Of a stretch of 64,000 nt of DNA, positions 25,120 to 34,086 are shown in pieces. Position 1 is the stretch's first letter; each line of letters begins with the position of its first letter. The translations under genes and the position numbers were made by a program. The stretch spans positions 62,001 through 126,000 of the forward strand of contig CAIMCD010000008.1 in NCBI GenBank assembly GCA_903839405.1, in the 5' to 3' direction. The notes beneath the pieces are model-generated. The model had not been told where the DNA came from and made no database searches. It worked only from the letters and a program-made list of their open reading frames with translations. The stretch is from an uncultured Chlorobiaceae bacterium (lineage in GTDB: Bacteria; Bacteroidota; Chlorobiia; Chlorobiales; Chlorobiaceae).

Positions 25120-25506
25120 ATGCTTATCACCTACTCTACCGGCAAAAGCGTCAGTGAAGCTTCCACGGCCTTGGAGGCTGCGGTTGCGGCCCATCAATTC
25201 GGCATTCTGCACCTTTACAATATCAGGGAGACCATGGCGAAGAAGGGGGTGGAGTTCGGCCGCGAATGTTTGATTTTTGAAGTTTGTCACTCACAAAAAG
25301 CGGCAAAACTGCTTGCACAAAACATCGCGCTCTCCACTCTTCTGCCGTGCCGGATATCCATCTACGAGGAGGGGGGTAAAACCGTTATTTCGAGCGTGAA
25401 GCCAACCGCTCTTTTTGGCCTCTTGAACGAGCCAGAGCTCGCCCCGGTCGTGCGTGAGGTAGAGGAGTCGATTGTGGCCATCATGAAAGAGGCTGCCTCA
25501 GGGTGA
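25120..25506 (+). CDS. DUF302 family protein
   Basis: 128 residues, cytoplasmic, with no signal peptide. The DUF302 pattern is present: SVSEASTALEAAVAAHQFGILHLYNI at the start, GRECLIFEVCHSQKAAKLLAQN in the middle, and ALLPCRI-like (STLLPCRISIYEEGGKTVIS) with the C-terminal helix VREVEESIVAIM. The fold is a small alpha/beta dimer of unknown biochemical role, often found near redox or metal genes. It lies divergent from the copper two-component system, which may be chance. Family call is good; function is unknown. Confidence 0.8.
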   Translation: MLITYSTGKSVSEASTALEAAVAAHQFGILHLYNIRETMAKKGVEFGRECLIFEVCHSQKAAKLLAQNIALSTLLPCRISIYEEGGKTVISSVKPTALFGLLNEPELAPVVREVEESIVAIMKEAASG

Positions 25507-25573
25507 AGATAAATCAAACCATTACATGGTGCCGGAGAAGCAACGAAATTTTTATGCTCAGTTTTGATTAAAT

Positions 25574-26230
25574 CTATATCTGATTGATATCAAGATCACC
25601 GGTTATCTCATTTTTGCTGAATCTTGTTATCACAAAATCCGCTATAGATTTTATCAAAACAAAAACAAGGGCAAACGCTATGATTCCGTACCGGGTATTT
25701 GTCGTTTTACTCATATAATTAAAAGCAAAGAAGCCCAGTATAATCACCAGATGTATCATGACTGAACGAACATTGAAAACCATATAGTAGGCATCCGGTT
25801 TAAACGTTTTATACAATCCTGACAAGAAGTAATTATTGATTAAGGCGAAGAGCTGGACGGTGAACATTCCCAAAATAGTGAAACGGAAACTCCTGTCGAT
25901 GAATGCCAGATAGTTCACGAATCCTGTACCCTCTTGTTTCTCGGCAACCATAAGACCGATAAAGGTGATGATGAAGATCATATAAAATATGAGTATCCCT
26001 GCGTGAAATAGCAGATAGAGTAATGCTTTCCTGATATGGGGTGGCTTTTCGGGAGAGTTTTGAGCGGTTAATATCATGATCGAATTGAAAAAAGTAATAC
26101 CTAATGTTTCAAGCCAATAGGTATAGATGAGCGCAAAGATGCTCCAGTTGAAAAATATCACCCCAAACAAGGGAATAAAATTCATTGCCAGTTGAAGCCC
26201 TACATTCTTTTGTTTCATCATTTTTTCCAT
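25574..26230 (-). CDS. DUF6498-like integral membrane protein
   Basis: 218 residues with about six hydrophobic helices and few charged loops. The opening NFIPLFGVIFFNWSIFALIYTYWLETLGITFFN, with its Trp-Glu pair in the second helix, is like the DUF6498 family. No catalytic motif is visible. Base composition is more AT-rich than the metal cluster, as in the following small accessory genes, hinting at acquired DNA. The function is unknown. Confidence 0.6.
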   Translation of the reverse strand: MEKMMKQKNVGLQLAMNFIPLFGVIFFNWSIFALIYTYWLETLGITFFNSIMILTAQNSPEKPPHIRKALLYLLFHAGILIFYMIFIITFIGLMVAEKQEGTGFVNYLAFIDRSFRFTILGMFTVQLFALINNYFLSGLYKTFKPDAYYMVFNVRSVMIHLVIILGFFAFNYMSKTTNTRYGIIAFALVFVLIKSIADFVITRFSKNEITGDLDINQI

Positions 26231-26416
26231 ATTAAATCTACAGCCTCATATATAAAACTTCAAGAAGTGCCTTGTTTTCTGTAAAATTCAAACTTTTGAG
26301 TATCTATCAATGAGCTGAAGGGAGCAACATATCAGCCCGATGAGTCATGCTTTTTGCACTACTACAAGGCTAATTTGCGGGATCGCCTTTTTGAGCAGGT
26401 CGTCTCGAACGCGAGG

Positions 26417-27346
26417 TTAGACCTCAGAATATTCAAGGCCATAGTCATATTGGCTGCGATGTGCTCGATAAATTCTGAGATAAGGAAAGGATTTGCGAGC
26501 TAATGTCATTGCATTTTCGATGAAGGTCTCACTTGCCTTGCAACCGATATACATTGCGGCAAACTCAGCATCAAGTATTGGTTTATCTGTGTAATCGCTC
26601 AATGGAGTAGGAATCAACGGATACCACACGCGCCACTCCTTCTCATAGCTCCAGTGGCAACTCTTGTATTGGACGTAACGACGATTCAATTTTATTATGT
26701 CAAAGCTGCTCAATGACAGAATGTTCGCGACCCATTCAGACTCGGTAAAGAAAGGTGGGGGGCTGGGCACATACTCAACTTTCCGAGCAACAGATAGTGG
26801 ATTGTCCTGTTCTGGAAGAGAGAGAAACTCGAATACAACCCCAGTATGGTCTTTTGCGTAATGTGCCCACATCAATAGGTTGTCTCGCTCCTCGGAAACA
26901 CAAAACACACGCATACCAGGCAGCATATTCTCCCAATGCTTTTGATACTTAGCCTGGATATCACGAATTTCATCTATAAGCTGTGCGAAAACAGGGGCCA
27001 TATTCTCTCTCCAGCGATCCTTTGGAAAACCGTGAGATGGGAAGTACTCTCGACATTGCAATACAATTTGCCCCCAAGGATTTTCCCTGTCAATGTTTGG
27101 CTCTATTGCGGCTGCGGCAAGCTCAGCAAGCTTGTCAATGATCTTACCAAGCAGGTCATCAATATTGAAGTCAAAGTGTAGACCGGATTGGACATCAAAC
27201 GGGTCATTAAATCGAAGCGGGGAAGAGTAACGAACCGATTTGAATCTTAGTACCTCAAGCGCGGTATCGGGCGCTGCATACTTGAAAAATGACCGATTTC
27301 CTGGGTTCTGATCGAGCATCGTTGTTAGTTTTAACGTTCGACCCAT
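26417..27346 (-). CDS. DUF2971 family protein
   Basis: 309 residues from ATG 27346; ATG 27319 is an alternative that avoids the 16-base overlap with the DUF2442 gene. Family landmarks are FKYAAPDTALEVLRFKSVRYSSPLRFNDPFD near the start, FCVSEERDNLLMWAHYAKDHTGVVFEF in the middle, and the later SYEKEWRVWYPL. DUF2971 proteins are common in defence and mobile islands but have no settled activity. It closes a three-gene minus-strand unit with DUF4160 and DUF2442 proteins. Confidence 0.78.
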   Translation of the reverse strand: MGRTLKLTTMLDQNPGNRSFFKYAAPDTALEVLRFKSVRYSSPLRFNDPFDVQSGLHFDFNIDDLLGKIIDKLAELAAAAIEPNIDRENPWGQIVLQCREYFPSHGFPKDRWRENMAPVFAQLIDEIRDIQAKYQKHWENMLPGMRVFCVSEERDNLLMWAHYAKDHTGVVFEFLSLPEQDNPLSVARKVEYVPSPPPFFTESEWVANILSLSSFDIIKLNRRYVQYKSCHWSYEKEWRVWYPLIPTPLSDYTDKPILDAEFAAMYIGCKASETFIENAMTLARKSFPYLRIYRAHRSQYDYGLEYSEV

Positions 27347-27600
27347 TCTGGGAGTGCGGCTCCCGTTGCCTCAGAATACAGCACTTCAGGAGCAACATCA
27401 ACCTCGCCGTACCATGTCAGAACACCGAGTTCTGTGCTGACTGAAAAATTTTTGAAATACTCACGATTTCTCAGCTTCTCGAAAACGCCGCCTTTGTCGA
27501 GAAATTTATAAAAATCAACAATACCCTTTTTGCCATCATCAAACACCAGCTCCAGTCGGTAATCATCAATGTAGTGTGCAGCAACAACATCCGGTGTCAT
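27331..27600 (-). CDS. DUF2442 family protein (possible antitoxin-like partner)
   Basis: 89 residues. The pattern VVAAHYIDDYRLELVFDDGKKGIVDFYKFL, then FEKLRNREYFKNFSVSTELGVLTW and the ending PEVLYSEATG, is that of the DUF2442 (NE0471 N-terminal) fold. These proteins are regularly encoded next to DUF4160 proteins in what is predicted to be a toxin-antitoxin-like pair. Here it starts 10 bases after the DUF4160 stop. The activity is unproven. Confidence 0.78.
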   Translation of the reverse strand: MTPDVVAAHYIDDYRLELVFDDGKKGIVDFYKFLDKGGVFEKLRNREYFKNFSVSTELGVLTWYGEVDVAPEVLYSEATGAALPEWVER

Positions 27601-27610
27601 AATTTTTCTC

Positions 27611-27871
27611 CTATGTCAAAGGCTCGATTTTCTGAAGCTGTTGGTTATCCGCGGCCAGATTCCAGTCATTCATCAACTCAACCCTGTGCAAAGAGGCCCA
27701 TTCCATCACAAGGCCAAGAGCACGCGGGGGCAAATTTCCTTCCAAAACCTTGAGTGAGTTGATCTCAATAGCAATTTTACTGTTACCATATCGAGCGTGA
27801 AAATGAGGCGGATTATGCTCATTTAAAAAAATCGCTACGATAATTCCATAAAAACGAGAGACTTCCGGCAT
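27611..27871 (-). CDS. DUF4160 family protein
   Basis: 86 residues from ATG 27871, which gives the family start MPEVSRFYGIIVAIFLNEH. An upstream in-frame ATG at 27949 would add an unrelated 26-residue leader. The hallmark HNPPHFHARYG follows, then KVLEGNLPPRALGLVMEWASLHRVELMNDW. It is the first gene of the minus-strand trio with DUF2442 and DUF2971. The role is unknown; predicted to act with DUF2442. Confidence 0.82.
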   Translation of the reverse strand: MPEVSRFYGIIVAIFLNEHNPPHFHARYGNSKIAIEINSLKVLEGNLPPRALGLVMEWASLHRVELMNDWNLAADNQQLQKIEPLT

Positions 27872-27942
27872 AAGGATAACAGTAGAGTGACCATGTTCGC
27901 TTTTGATCTCAATGCTTAAATAAATATAACATCCCTGATTGA

Positions 27943-28059
27943 AAATCAAGAGATGCTGCCGGGGTAGAGGAGGTTGAATCTCGACTTGAAGTTTATGACC
28001 GTGGTGAAGTCAACGCTTCACCAGCAGAAGATGTTTTTGCAAGGATCAATCAGGGATGA
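27943..28059 (+). pseudogene. Remnant of an addiction-module antitoxin (PF09720-like)
   Basis: The open stretch 27943-28059 encodes DAAGVEEVESRLEVYDRGEV followed by NASPAEDVFARINQG and TGA. This is the C-terminal signature of putative addiction-module components (spacing E-x-R-x4-Y-x2-GEV, then AEDVFARI). There is no start codon in frame, because a TGA lies just upstream at 27940-27942, and the N-terminal half is gone. Its end overlaps the convergent PIN toxin gene by 10 bases. It is a dead leftover of an earlier toxin-antitoxin module. Confidence 0.6.
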
Positions 28060-28436
28060 ATGTCCTCAGTAATGTCCCCAAGATGACAGCATGTAATTTC
28101 AGAGATTTTGTGCAGTTTCAGATCGTTCGTCACAAGGGATAGTTTGTGAACCATTGCCGTTGCACAAATAATGGCATCCGGCAGTTTCAGTGTATATTTT
28201 TGACGCAGTGTTATCGTCATACTTTTTATTTCTTGATCAATATTGATAAGGTCAACTAGTTTTAAAAAATGCTTAATTGCCTTTTCTTCTTTTGAACTTA
28301 GTTTACTGTACGACAAGAGTTCAAGTTCATTGACAAATGAAACAAAAACGGAAGAGCTATTATCCTGTAACTGTTTCGGCTGATGCAAAAAATAAAGCAC
28401 AGCGCTTGTATCAAACAGATAGCTAATTCCACTCAC
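28050..28436 (-). CDS. PIN-domain toxin (VapC-like)
   Basis: 128 residues. Acidic PIN residues are present in order: D in SYLFDTSAVL, E in VSFVNELELL, D in LKLPDAIICATAM and D in LVTNDLKLH. These coordinate Mg for RNA cleavage, usually of tRNA or rRNA. Its start overlaps the upstream small gene by 14 bases, the antitoxin-toxin arrangement. It is AT-rich compared with the housekeeping genes around it, as expected for a mobile module. Confidence 0.85.
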   Translation of the reverse strand: MSGISYLFDTSAVLYFLHQPKQLQDNSSSVFVSFVNELELLSYSKLSSKEEKAIKHFLKLVDLINIDQEIKSMTITLRQKYTLKLPDAIICATAMVHKLSLVTNDLKLHKISEITCCHLGDITEDIHP

Positions 28437-28629
28437 TGCGTTGCTCCTCTTGGAATTTTAACGGATCAACGCTTAAAGATTTTATTGAGCCAGCAAGTTT
28501 ATTCAAGCTTTTGACATTACTCGATCTGCTCTCAACCGAAAGAACATGCACTTTATCCTGTGGCAGTAATTTTAAAAAATTCATAAAATCCCTGCTGATC
28601 ACATCATCAATTTGGAGTTGAATTTTCAT
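28423..28629 (-). CDS. Small antitoxin of the PIN toxin
   Basis: 68 residues from ATG 28629 (an in-frame ATG at 28635 adds two residues). MKIQLQIDDVISRDFMNFLKLLPQDKVHVLSV is a short N-terminal part followed by a hydrophilic tail KFQEEQRSEWN. It has no strong family motif. It is called antitoxin because of size and the 14-base overlap with the PIN toxin. Confidence 0.65.
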   Translation of the reverse strand: MKIQLQIDDVISRDFMNFLKLLPQDKVHVLSVESRSSNVKSLNKLAGSIKSLSVDPLKFQEEQRSEWN

Positions 28630-28770
28630 AATCAAACCTTTCTAAGCAGTTGATGGAAGGGGTTATGTTTTCATCTGCCTCACGGCTCAAATTACGTATT
28701 AAAACAAGAAATCACGCAGTATTCGTTAATCTTTTTGCGCAAGCGGCCATTCACCGTTCCTGTTTGTCCC

Positions 28771-30372
28771 TCAATTTTCGCCTTCGGTTTTGAACTCTGA
28801 GGTGGTGTGGAACTCCAGATCGGGGTAGTCCTCCCGGGCGGTTTTCATCATCCATTCGCTTTCGGCAAAAAAGACCGGGTGATCTTCCTTGTCGAGCGCA
28901 ATGGCGTTCCATTTGCGGCGCAGGAACTCTTCGAGCATCTCCTTATTGGTGGAGGTAATCCAGAAGGCCTTGTGGAAGCGCAGGGGAGTGAAGTCGCACT
29001 GGGCGCCATACTCGTGCTCCAGTCGGAATTTAATGACGTCAAACTGCAACTCACCAACCGTGCCGATGATCTTGCGGCTGCCGTGCTGGATAAAGAGCTG
29101 CGCAACACCCTCTTCGGTGAGCTGGCGCACCCCCTTGTCGAGCTGTTTGGCCTTCATTGGGTCGCGGTTTTCCAGCGCCTTGAAAATTTCGGGCGAGAAG
29201 CTTGGAATGCCGCGGAAGTGCAGCTCTTCGCCTTCGGTCAGGGTGTCGCCGATTTTGAGGGAGCCGTTGTCGTAGAGTCCGATAACGTCACCCGGCCAGG
29301 CATCGTCAATCACACTCTTTTCATTGGCCATGAAGTGGGTAGGGCTTGAAAAGCGGATCTTCTTCTGCAGCCGGGTATGGTAGTAGAACTTGTTGCGTTC
29401 AAAGCGGCCGGAGCAGATCCGGAAAAAGGCCGTGCGATCGCGGTGGTTCGGATCAAGGTTGGCATGGATTTTAAAAACGAATCCGCTCAAAGCCTCTTCC
29501 GAAGCCTTTACCGTACGCTCGGTTGCCTCCCGTTCATCGGGGCTTGGCGAAATGGTGAGGAAGGTTTCAAGCAGCTCCCGGACGCCGAAGTTATTGATGG
29601 CGCTGCCGAAAAAGACCGGTGCCAGGAGGGCGTCGCGGTAGAGTTCCTCACTGAACGGTTCATAGACTCCCTCAATGAGTGCGATATCTTCACGGAGTTT
29701 TTCGCAGAAACTCTCCGGAATCCACTTTTCCAGCTCAGGGTCAAAGGGGTCGTTGACGCGGATAAGGCTCTCGCTGATGCGTGTGGTATTGGCCTCGAAG
29801 AGGTTAAGTCCTTTTTTATAGAGATTGTAGACACCCTTGAAGCTTTGGCCTTGGCTGATCGGCCAGGTCAGCGGGCGGACGCTGATTTGCAGCTTCGCTT
29901 CAAGCTCGTCGAGCAGCTCAAACGGGTTGCGCCCTTCACGATCCATCTTGTTGATAAAGATGATGACCGGGGTGTGGCGCATCCGGCAGACCTCCATCAA
30001 TCGTTCAGTCTGTTCCTCAACCCCCTTGACGCAATCGATCACCAGAATAACGCTGTCGACGGCGGTCAGGGTGCGGTAGGTATCTTCGGCAAAGTCCTTG
30101 TGGCCGGGAGTATCGAGAATATTGACCCGCTTGCCGCCATACTCAAACCCCATGACCGATGTCGCGACGGAGATGCCGCGCTGCTTTTCGATCTCCATGA
30201 AGTCGCTGGTTGCGGTTTTGCGGATTTTATTGCTTTTTACCGCGCCGGCAGTCTGGATTGCGCCGCCGAAGAGCAGAAACTTTTCGGTCAGTGTGGTTTT
30301 GCCGGCATCAGGGTGGCTGATGATGGCAAACGTTTTTCGTCTGGCTGTTTCTCGGGTTAACGCTGCATTCAT
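28771..30372 (-). CDS. prfC: Peptide chain release factor 3
   Basis: 533 residues from ATG 30372, with AGGAAG ahead; the longer frame to 30477 adds an unconserved leader. The GTPase motifs are [15 protein letters not shown] (G1), RGISV (G2), DTPGHKDF (G3) and NKMDREG (G4). The RF3 length and C-terminal domain ([18 protein letters not shown]) separate it from EF-G and TetM-like proteins. It recycles RF1/RF2 from the ribosome after termination. It stands alone between a toxin-antitoxin pair and an ABC transporter on the other strand. Confidence 0.96.
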   Translation of the reverse strand: MNAALTRETARRKTFAIISHPDAGKTTLTEKFLLFGGAIQTAGAVKSNKIRKTATSDFMEIEKQRGISVATSVMGFEYGGKRVNILDTPGHKDFAEDTYRTLTAVDSVILVIDCVKGVEEQTERLMEVCRMRHTPVIIFINKMDREGRNPFELLDELEAKLQISVRPLTWPISQGQSFKGVYNLYKKGLNLFEANTTRISESLIRVNDPFDPELEKWIPESFCEKLREDIALIEGVYEPFSEELYRDALLAPVFFGSAINNFGVRELLETFLTISPSPDEREATERTVKASEEALSGFVFKIHANLDPNHRDRTAFFRICSGRFERNKFYYHTRLQKKIRFSSPTHFMANEKSVIDDAWPGDVIGLYDNGSLKIGDTLTEGEELHFRGIPSFSPEIFKALENRDPMKAKQLDKGVRQLTEEGVAQLFIQHGSRKIIGTVGELQFDVIKFRLEHEYGAQCDFTPLRFHKAFWITSTNKEMLEEFLRRKWNAIALDKEDHPVFFAESEWMMKTAREDYPDLEFHTTSEFKTEGEN

Positions 30373-30578
30373 TGCTATCTTCCTGGGTATTCTTCCGCCG
30401 TCGGAACGTTCGAATTGGTTTGAAGGCGCAAAGATACAAAGATTGGGCTTAAAAAGAGAATCTTGGCTTTCCAGCACAATTCCATCGTGAGATTATCCGG
30501 CAATACCGTATTTTTCATTTTTATCTGACCCCGACCTCTCAAATGAGGGACTAACGTAACTGAAAAAAGAGAGTTATT

Positions 30579-31361
30579 ATGAGAAGCAACCGTTTCGGCA
30601 CTCTTATTGCGTTGTTTTTTTGCTCATGCCTTCTACTCTCGGGCTGCAGCAAACGAGAGAAAATCAGTGGCCTCAAGCAACTGGACGGAAAGGAGTTTGC
30701 CATTCCAACCGGTACGGTGGCCGACCAGCTTGTGCTCTCCAAGTTACCCGGTGCCAAATTCAAATATTTTAATAGTGTTATGGATGCGGTGCTTGCGGTT
30801 AAATCCGGCAAGGCCGATGCTGCGGCCTATGATGAGCCGATTTTGAAAAATATTGCGGCGAAAAACAGCGGTCTTGTTGTGCTGAAAGAGATGATTACGG
30901 TCGATAACTACGGCTTTGCGGTTCGTCTGAGTGACCGGGAGCTGAAAACCGCCATAGACAGTGTGGTGGGCGACCTGAAAGAGAAGGGTACTGGTGAGGA
31001 GATGCTGAAACGCTGGTTCCCCAAATCGGGAAATCCAGCCCCCATGCCGGAAGTTACCTCAAGTGGAACTAAAGGGGTGTTAAGGCTCGGCACGGCAAGC
31101 GTTACCGAACCCTTCTCTTTTGTTGATGGTTCGGGCAAAATTGTCGGGTACGATATTGAGCTGGCCCGTTATGTTGCAAAAAAGCTTGGCAAGCGGCTTG
31201 AGATTGTCAATATGGATTTTGGCGGCATGATTCCGGCCTTGATTTCGGGCAAGGTTGACATGATTGCGGCTTGCATCACCATTACGAGTGAGCGCTCCAA
31301 GCAGGTGCTCTTTTCTGAACCCTACTACACCGGCGGCATTGCGGCCATCATAAAAGAGTGA
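30579..31361 (+). CDS. Amino acid ABC transporter binding lipoprotein, apparently circularly permuted
   Basis: 260 residues. A lipoprotein signal ends at LLSGC (C23). Residues 30-147 match the part of a family 3 binding protein that normally comes second (lobe 2 and final helices: LKQLDGKEFAIPTGTVAD, DAVLAVKSGKADAAAYD, YGFAVRLSD, EMLKRWF). Residues 165-260 match the part that normally comes first (GVLRLGTASVTEPFSF, GKIVGYDIELARYVAKKLGK, GMIPALISGKVDMIAACIT, ERSKQVLFSEPYYTGG). The protein stops exactly at the inter-lobe hinge strand (AAIIKE). Read head to tail, the two pieces form one complete SBP_bac_3 fold. It is followed by a matching permease and ATPase. The ligand is probably a polar amino acid. 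Confidence 0.85.
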   Translation: MRSNRFGTLIALFFCSCLLLSGCSKREKISGLKQLDGKEFAIPTGTVADQLVLSKLPGAKFKYFNSVMDAVLAVKSGKADAAAYDEPILKNIAAKNSGLVVLKEMITVDNYGFAVRLSDRELKTAIDSVVGDLKEKGTGEEMLKRWFPKSGNPAPMPEVTSSGTKGVLRLGTASVTEPFSFVDGSGKIVGYDIELARYVAKKLGKRLEIVNMDFGGMIPALISGKVDMIAACITITSERSKQVLFSEPYYTGGIAAIIKE

Positions 31362-31435
31362 GCGGTTTTTACCACTGCTGAGTCGGCGGAATATTCGGGC
31401 AAGGATATCCGTTTTAAAAATTACAACCGATAACG

Positions 31436-32257
31436 ATGCCCAAACCAAGGCTGACCGTCAAACAGAGATCTCTCTTTATCGTCGCAGGACTTTTGCTCCT
31501 TCTGCTCTCATCCTGCCAGATGAGTGCAGCCAGCCAGGCAAGTGTGGCCAGCTCATCACCTTTTGCAGCTTTCGTCCGAAGCTTTCAGAGCAACATCCTT
31601 CAGGAAAACCGTTACCTGCTTATTCTTGATGGATTGAAGGTCACGGTCATGATCTCGGTTTTTTCAACCCTCTTCGGCACCTTTCTCGGAGCCCTGGTCT
31701 GTTTTATGCGCATGTCGCGCAATCGGTTGCTGAGTGGAATGGCGAAGCTCTATATCGCCATTTTGCGCGGCACACCAGTGCTGGTATTTTTAATGCTGAT
31801 GTTCTATGTTGTTTTTGCTTCAGTTGATATTAATCCCGTCATCGTTTCCGTCATTGCATTCGGGATGAACTTTGCCGCCTATGTGGCCGAAATTTACCGT
31901 GCCGGCATTACCAGCATCGACAAGGGGCAGAGCGAGGCCGGTATTGCCATGGGCTTTACCAAAGTCAACACCTTTCTCTTTATTATTTTGCCTCAGACCG
32001 TTCAGCGCATTTTGCCGGTTTACAAGGGCGAATTTATTTCGCTGGTGAAAATGACCTCGGTTGTCGGTTATATCGCCGTGCAGGATCTGACGAAGGCCAG
32101 CGATATTATCCGCAGCCGTACCTTTGATGCCTTTTTCCCACTCCTCATGGTGGCCATCCTCTATTTTCTTATCTCCTGGGTGCTTATGCTTTTTCTTGAG
32201 TATCTGGAACGACTTGTGGATCCAATGTCAAAACGGGCGGAGATTGCACGCCCATGA
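31436..32257 (+). CDS. Polar amino acid ABC transporter permease (HisM-like) with lipobox-like start
   Basis: 273 residues. The N-terminus (FIVAGLLLLLLSSCQMSAASQA) looks like a lipoprotein signal with a cysteine at residue 27, unusual for a permease. A polar linker follows, then five or so membrane helices from about residue 60. The EAA loop that contacts the ATPase is EAGIAMGFTKVNTFLFIILPQ, and LRGTPVLVFLML is typical of the His/Glu/Gln family. The stop overlaps the ATPase start (ATGA, 32254-32257). The leader may be a relic of a binding-protein-permease fusion, or may serve only as an extra helix. Confidence 0.88.
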   Translation: MPKPRLTVKQRSLFIVAGLLLLLLSSCQMSAASQASVASSSPFAAFVRSFQSNILQENRYLLILDGLKVTVMISVFSTLFGTFLGALVCFMRMSRNRLLSGMAKLYIAILRGTPVLVFLMLMFYVVFASVDINPVIVSVIAFGMNFAAYVAEIYRAGITSIDKGQSEAGIAMGFTKVNTFLFIILPQTVQRILPVYKGEFISLVKMTSVVGYIAVQDLTKASDIIRSRTFDAFFPLLMVAILYFLISWVLMLFLEYLERLVDPMSKRAEIARP

Positions 32258-33339
32258 TCAAGATAGAGCATCTTTCAAAGCATTTCGGAAACCTTGTTGT
32301 TCTCAAGGATGTCAACATTGAAATCCGGGAAGGTGAGGTTATCTCCATCATCGGACCCTCCGGCACCGGAAAAAGCACCTTGCTGCGCTGTATCAATCTG
32401 CTTGAACGGCCAACTGGTGGTTCAATCGAGATCGACGGGGTTGATCTGCTCGACTCGAAGAGCGATGTGCCGAAAATCCGGCAGAAAATGAACATGGTCT
32501 TTCAGTCGTTCAATCTGTTCGACCATCTCTCGGTGCTTGGCAATCTGACCCTCGCCCCCATTAAACTCTTGGGCAAGGGTAAACAAGAGGCCGAAGAGCA
32601 GGCCATGAGGCTGCTCACGCTGGTGGGGCTTGCTGAAAAGGCCGACAATTTCCCATCTGAACTTTCCGGCGGCCAGAAACAGCGGGTTGCCATTGCCCGC
32701 TGTATGGCCATGGATCCTGAAATTATTCTGTTTGACGAGCCGACCTCATCGCTCGATCCAACCATGGTCAGCGAGGTGCTCTCGGTTATCCGCCGCTTGG
32801 CCAAAGCGGGGATGACCATGGTTATTGTTACCCATGAAATGGATTTTGCCCGGGATGTCTCCAACCGCGTGCTCTATATGGATGAGGGAGTTATCTATGA
32901 AGAGGGCTCAGCGCGCCAGATATTCGATAGTCCGCAAAAGGAGAAGACCAGGGCATTCATCAACCGGATACGAAGCATCAGCTATCACCTCTCCTCCCCG
33001 GCATACGATATTTATACCATGAGTGCCGAGCTGGAGGCTTTTTGTGAAAAGCAGATACTGCCGTTACCAACCCGCCGGAACCTGCTCTTGATGCTGGAAG
33101 AGCTGCTCCGGCTCTACACTCCTCTTCTCGGTAGCACACCTCTTGATATGACAATTGCCTATTCGGAAAAGAAACAACAGGTTGAGATTGTGGTGGAATA
33201 TGGGGGTGAGGCCCTGAATCCGCTTGATGGCAAGCAGGTGTCGGATGAGGCGGGTGTCAGGCTGATAACCGGTATGACGGAGGGTATTGATTTCCGGCGA
33301 GAGAGCAACAAAAATAGGTTAACGCTTCTTTTGAAATAA
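32254..33339 (+). CDS. Polar amino acid ABC transporter ATPase with extra C-terminal domain
   Basis: 361 residues; relatives are near 245. Residues 1-245 are a standard GlnQ/HisP-type ATPase: Walker A GPSGTGKS (34-41), Q-loop VFQSFNLF, signature LSGGQKQR, Walker B IILFDEP, H-loop VTHEM. Residues 246-361 are an added region (MSAELEAFCEKQILPLPT, LLLMLEELLRLYTPLL, then beta strands and GVRLITGMTEG ... LTLLLK). Its pattern recalls a degenerate GHKL/anti-sigma (RsbW-like) ATPase fold without the catalytic Asn. It may regulate the transporter. It completes the SBP-permease-ATPase operon. Confidence 0.9.
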   Translation: MIKIEHLSKHFGNLVVLKDVNIEIREGEVISIIGPSGTGKSTLLRCINLLERPTGGSIEIDGVDLLDSKSDVPKIRQKMNMVFQSFNLFDHLSVLGNLTLAPIKLLGKGKQEAEEQAMRLLTLVGLAEKADNFPSELSGGQKQRVAIARCMAMDPEIILFDEPTSSLDPTMVSEVLSVIRRLAKAGMTMVIVTHEMDFARDVSNRVLYMDEGVIYEEGSARQIFDSPQKEKTRAFINRIRSISYHLSSPAYDIYTMSAELEAFCEKQILPLPTRRNLLLMLEELLRLYTPLLGSTPLDMTIAYSEKKQQVEIVVEYGGEALNPLDGKQVSDEAGVRLITGMTEGIDFRRESNKNRLTLLLK

Positions 33340-33456
33340 CGATAATGCTGCACGGCAGAGGATTGTGAGGAATTCTCTCTATTTCAGCCTTAGAGGTTTT
33401 AAAAAAATTGCTATAATTAAGAACGCTTTTTTCAGAAACATAAGCCCTTTTACACT

Positions 33457-33990
33457 ATGAATTTCAATCCCTGGCACGACGTTGAGATAGGCCCGGATCA
33501 GCCGAATGTTGTCAATGCCATTATCGAGATATCCAAAGGCAGCAAGACCAAGTATGAACTTGACAAAAAGACCGGTATGCTGAAGCTTGACCGGGTGCTT
33601 TTTTCGGCCGTTTTCTATCCTGCCAATTACGGTTTTATTCCAAAGACCCTCGGCGATGACCATGATCCGCTTGATATTCTGGTGATCTCACAGTGCGACA
33701 TTGTGCCGCTCTGCATGGTAAGGGCAAGGGTCATCGGCGTGATGCGCATGATTGACCACGGTGAAGGCGACGACAAGATTATTGCCGTGGCTGAAGATGA
33801 TATCAGCATGAGCAATATCCATAACATCGACCAGTTGCCTCCCTATTTCGCATCAGAGTTGCAGCACTTCTTTGAAGAGTACAAATCGCTTGAGCAGAAA
33901 ACCGTGCTCGTCGAGCAGTTCCAGAGCGCTGAAATTGCCCGCCAGAGCGTTGTGCATGCAATTGACAACTACAGAAAAGTTTACTGTTAA
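33457..33990 (+). CDS. ppa: Soluble inorganic pyrophosphatase
   Basis: 177 residues, family I length. The metal/pyrophosphate site [10 protein letters not shown] (D68, D70, D73) and the flanking [13 protein letters not shown] and [10 protein letters not shown] motifs are present. It hydrolyses cytosolic PPi to drive biosynthesis. A plausible -10 TATAAT lies at 33412-33417. A terminator-like hairpin follows. The window also contains a membrane proton-pumping pyrophosphatase, so PPi energy can be either conserved or dissipated. Confidence 0.96.
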   Translation: MNFNPWHDVEIGPDQPNVVNAIIEISKGSKTKYELDKKTGMLKLDRVLFSAVFYPANYGFIPKTLGDDHDPLDILVISQCDIVPLCMVRARVIGVMRMIDHGEGDDKIIAVAEDDISMSNIHNIDQLPPYFASELQHFFEEYKSLEQKTVLVEQFQSAEIARQSVVHAIDNYRKVYC

Positions 33991-34038
33991 GAGTTATTCT
34001 TTTGTGCAGGCGGCTCTGAGCTATTATTAATAAAGCTG

Positions 34039-34086
34039 AAAAAGGCGGTCATTGGTTGAAAACCATGGCTGCCTTTTTGTTTTTTT
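34039..34086 (+). terminator. Terminator after ppa
   Basis: Imperfect hairpin in which AAAAGGC (about 34040-34045) pairs with GCCTTTT (about 34071-34077) and the inner GGTT/AACC arms pair, followed by a T-rich run to 34086. It separates ppa from fumC. Confidence 0.65.

Noticed and set aside
26300..26500. Plus-strand open stretch reading YQPDESCFLHYYKANLRD and on
   Set aside because: It looks protein-like but runs antisense into the DUF2971 gene, has no start or ribosome site and no family I recognise; possibly a fragment, not annotated.
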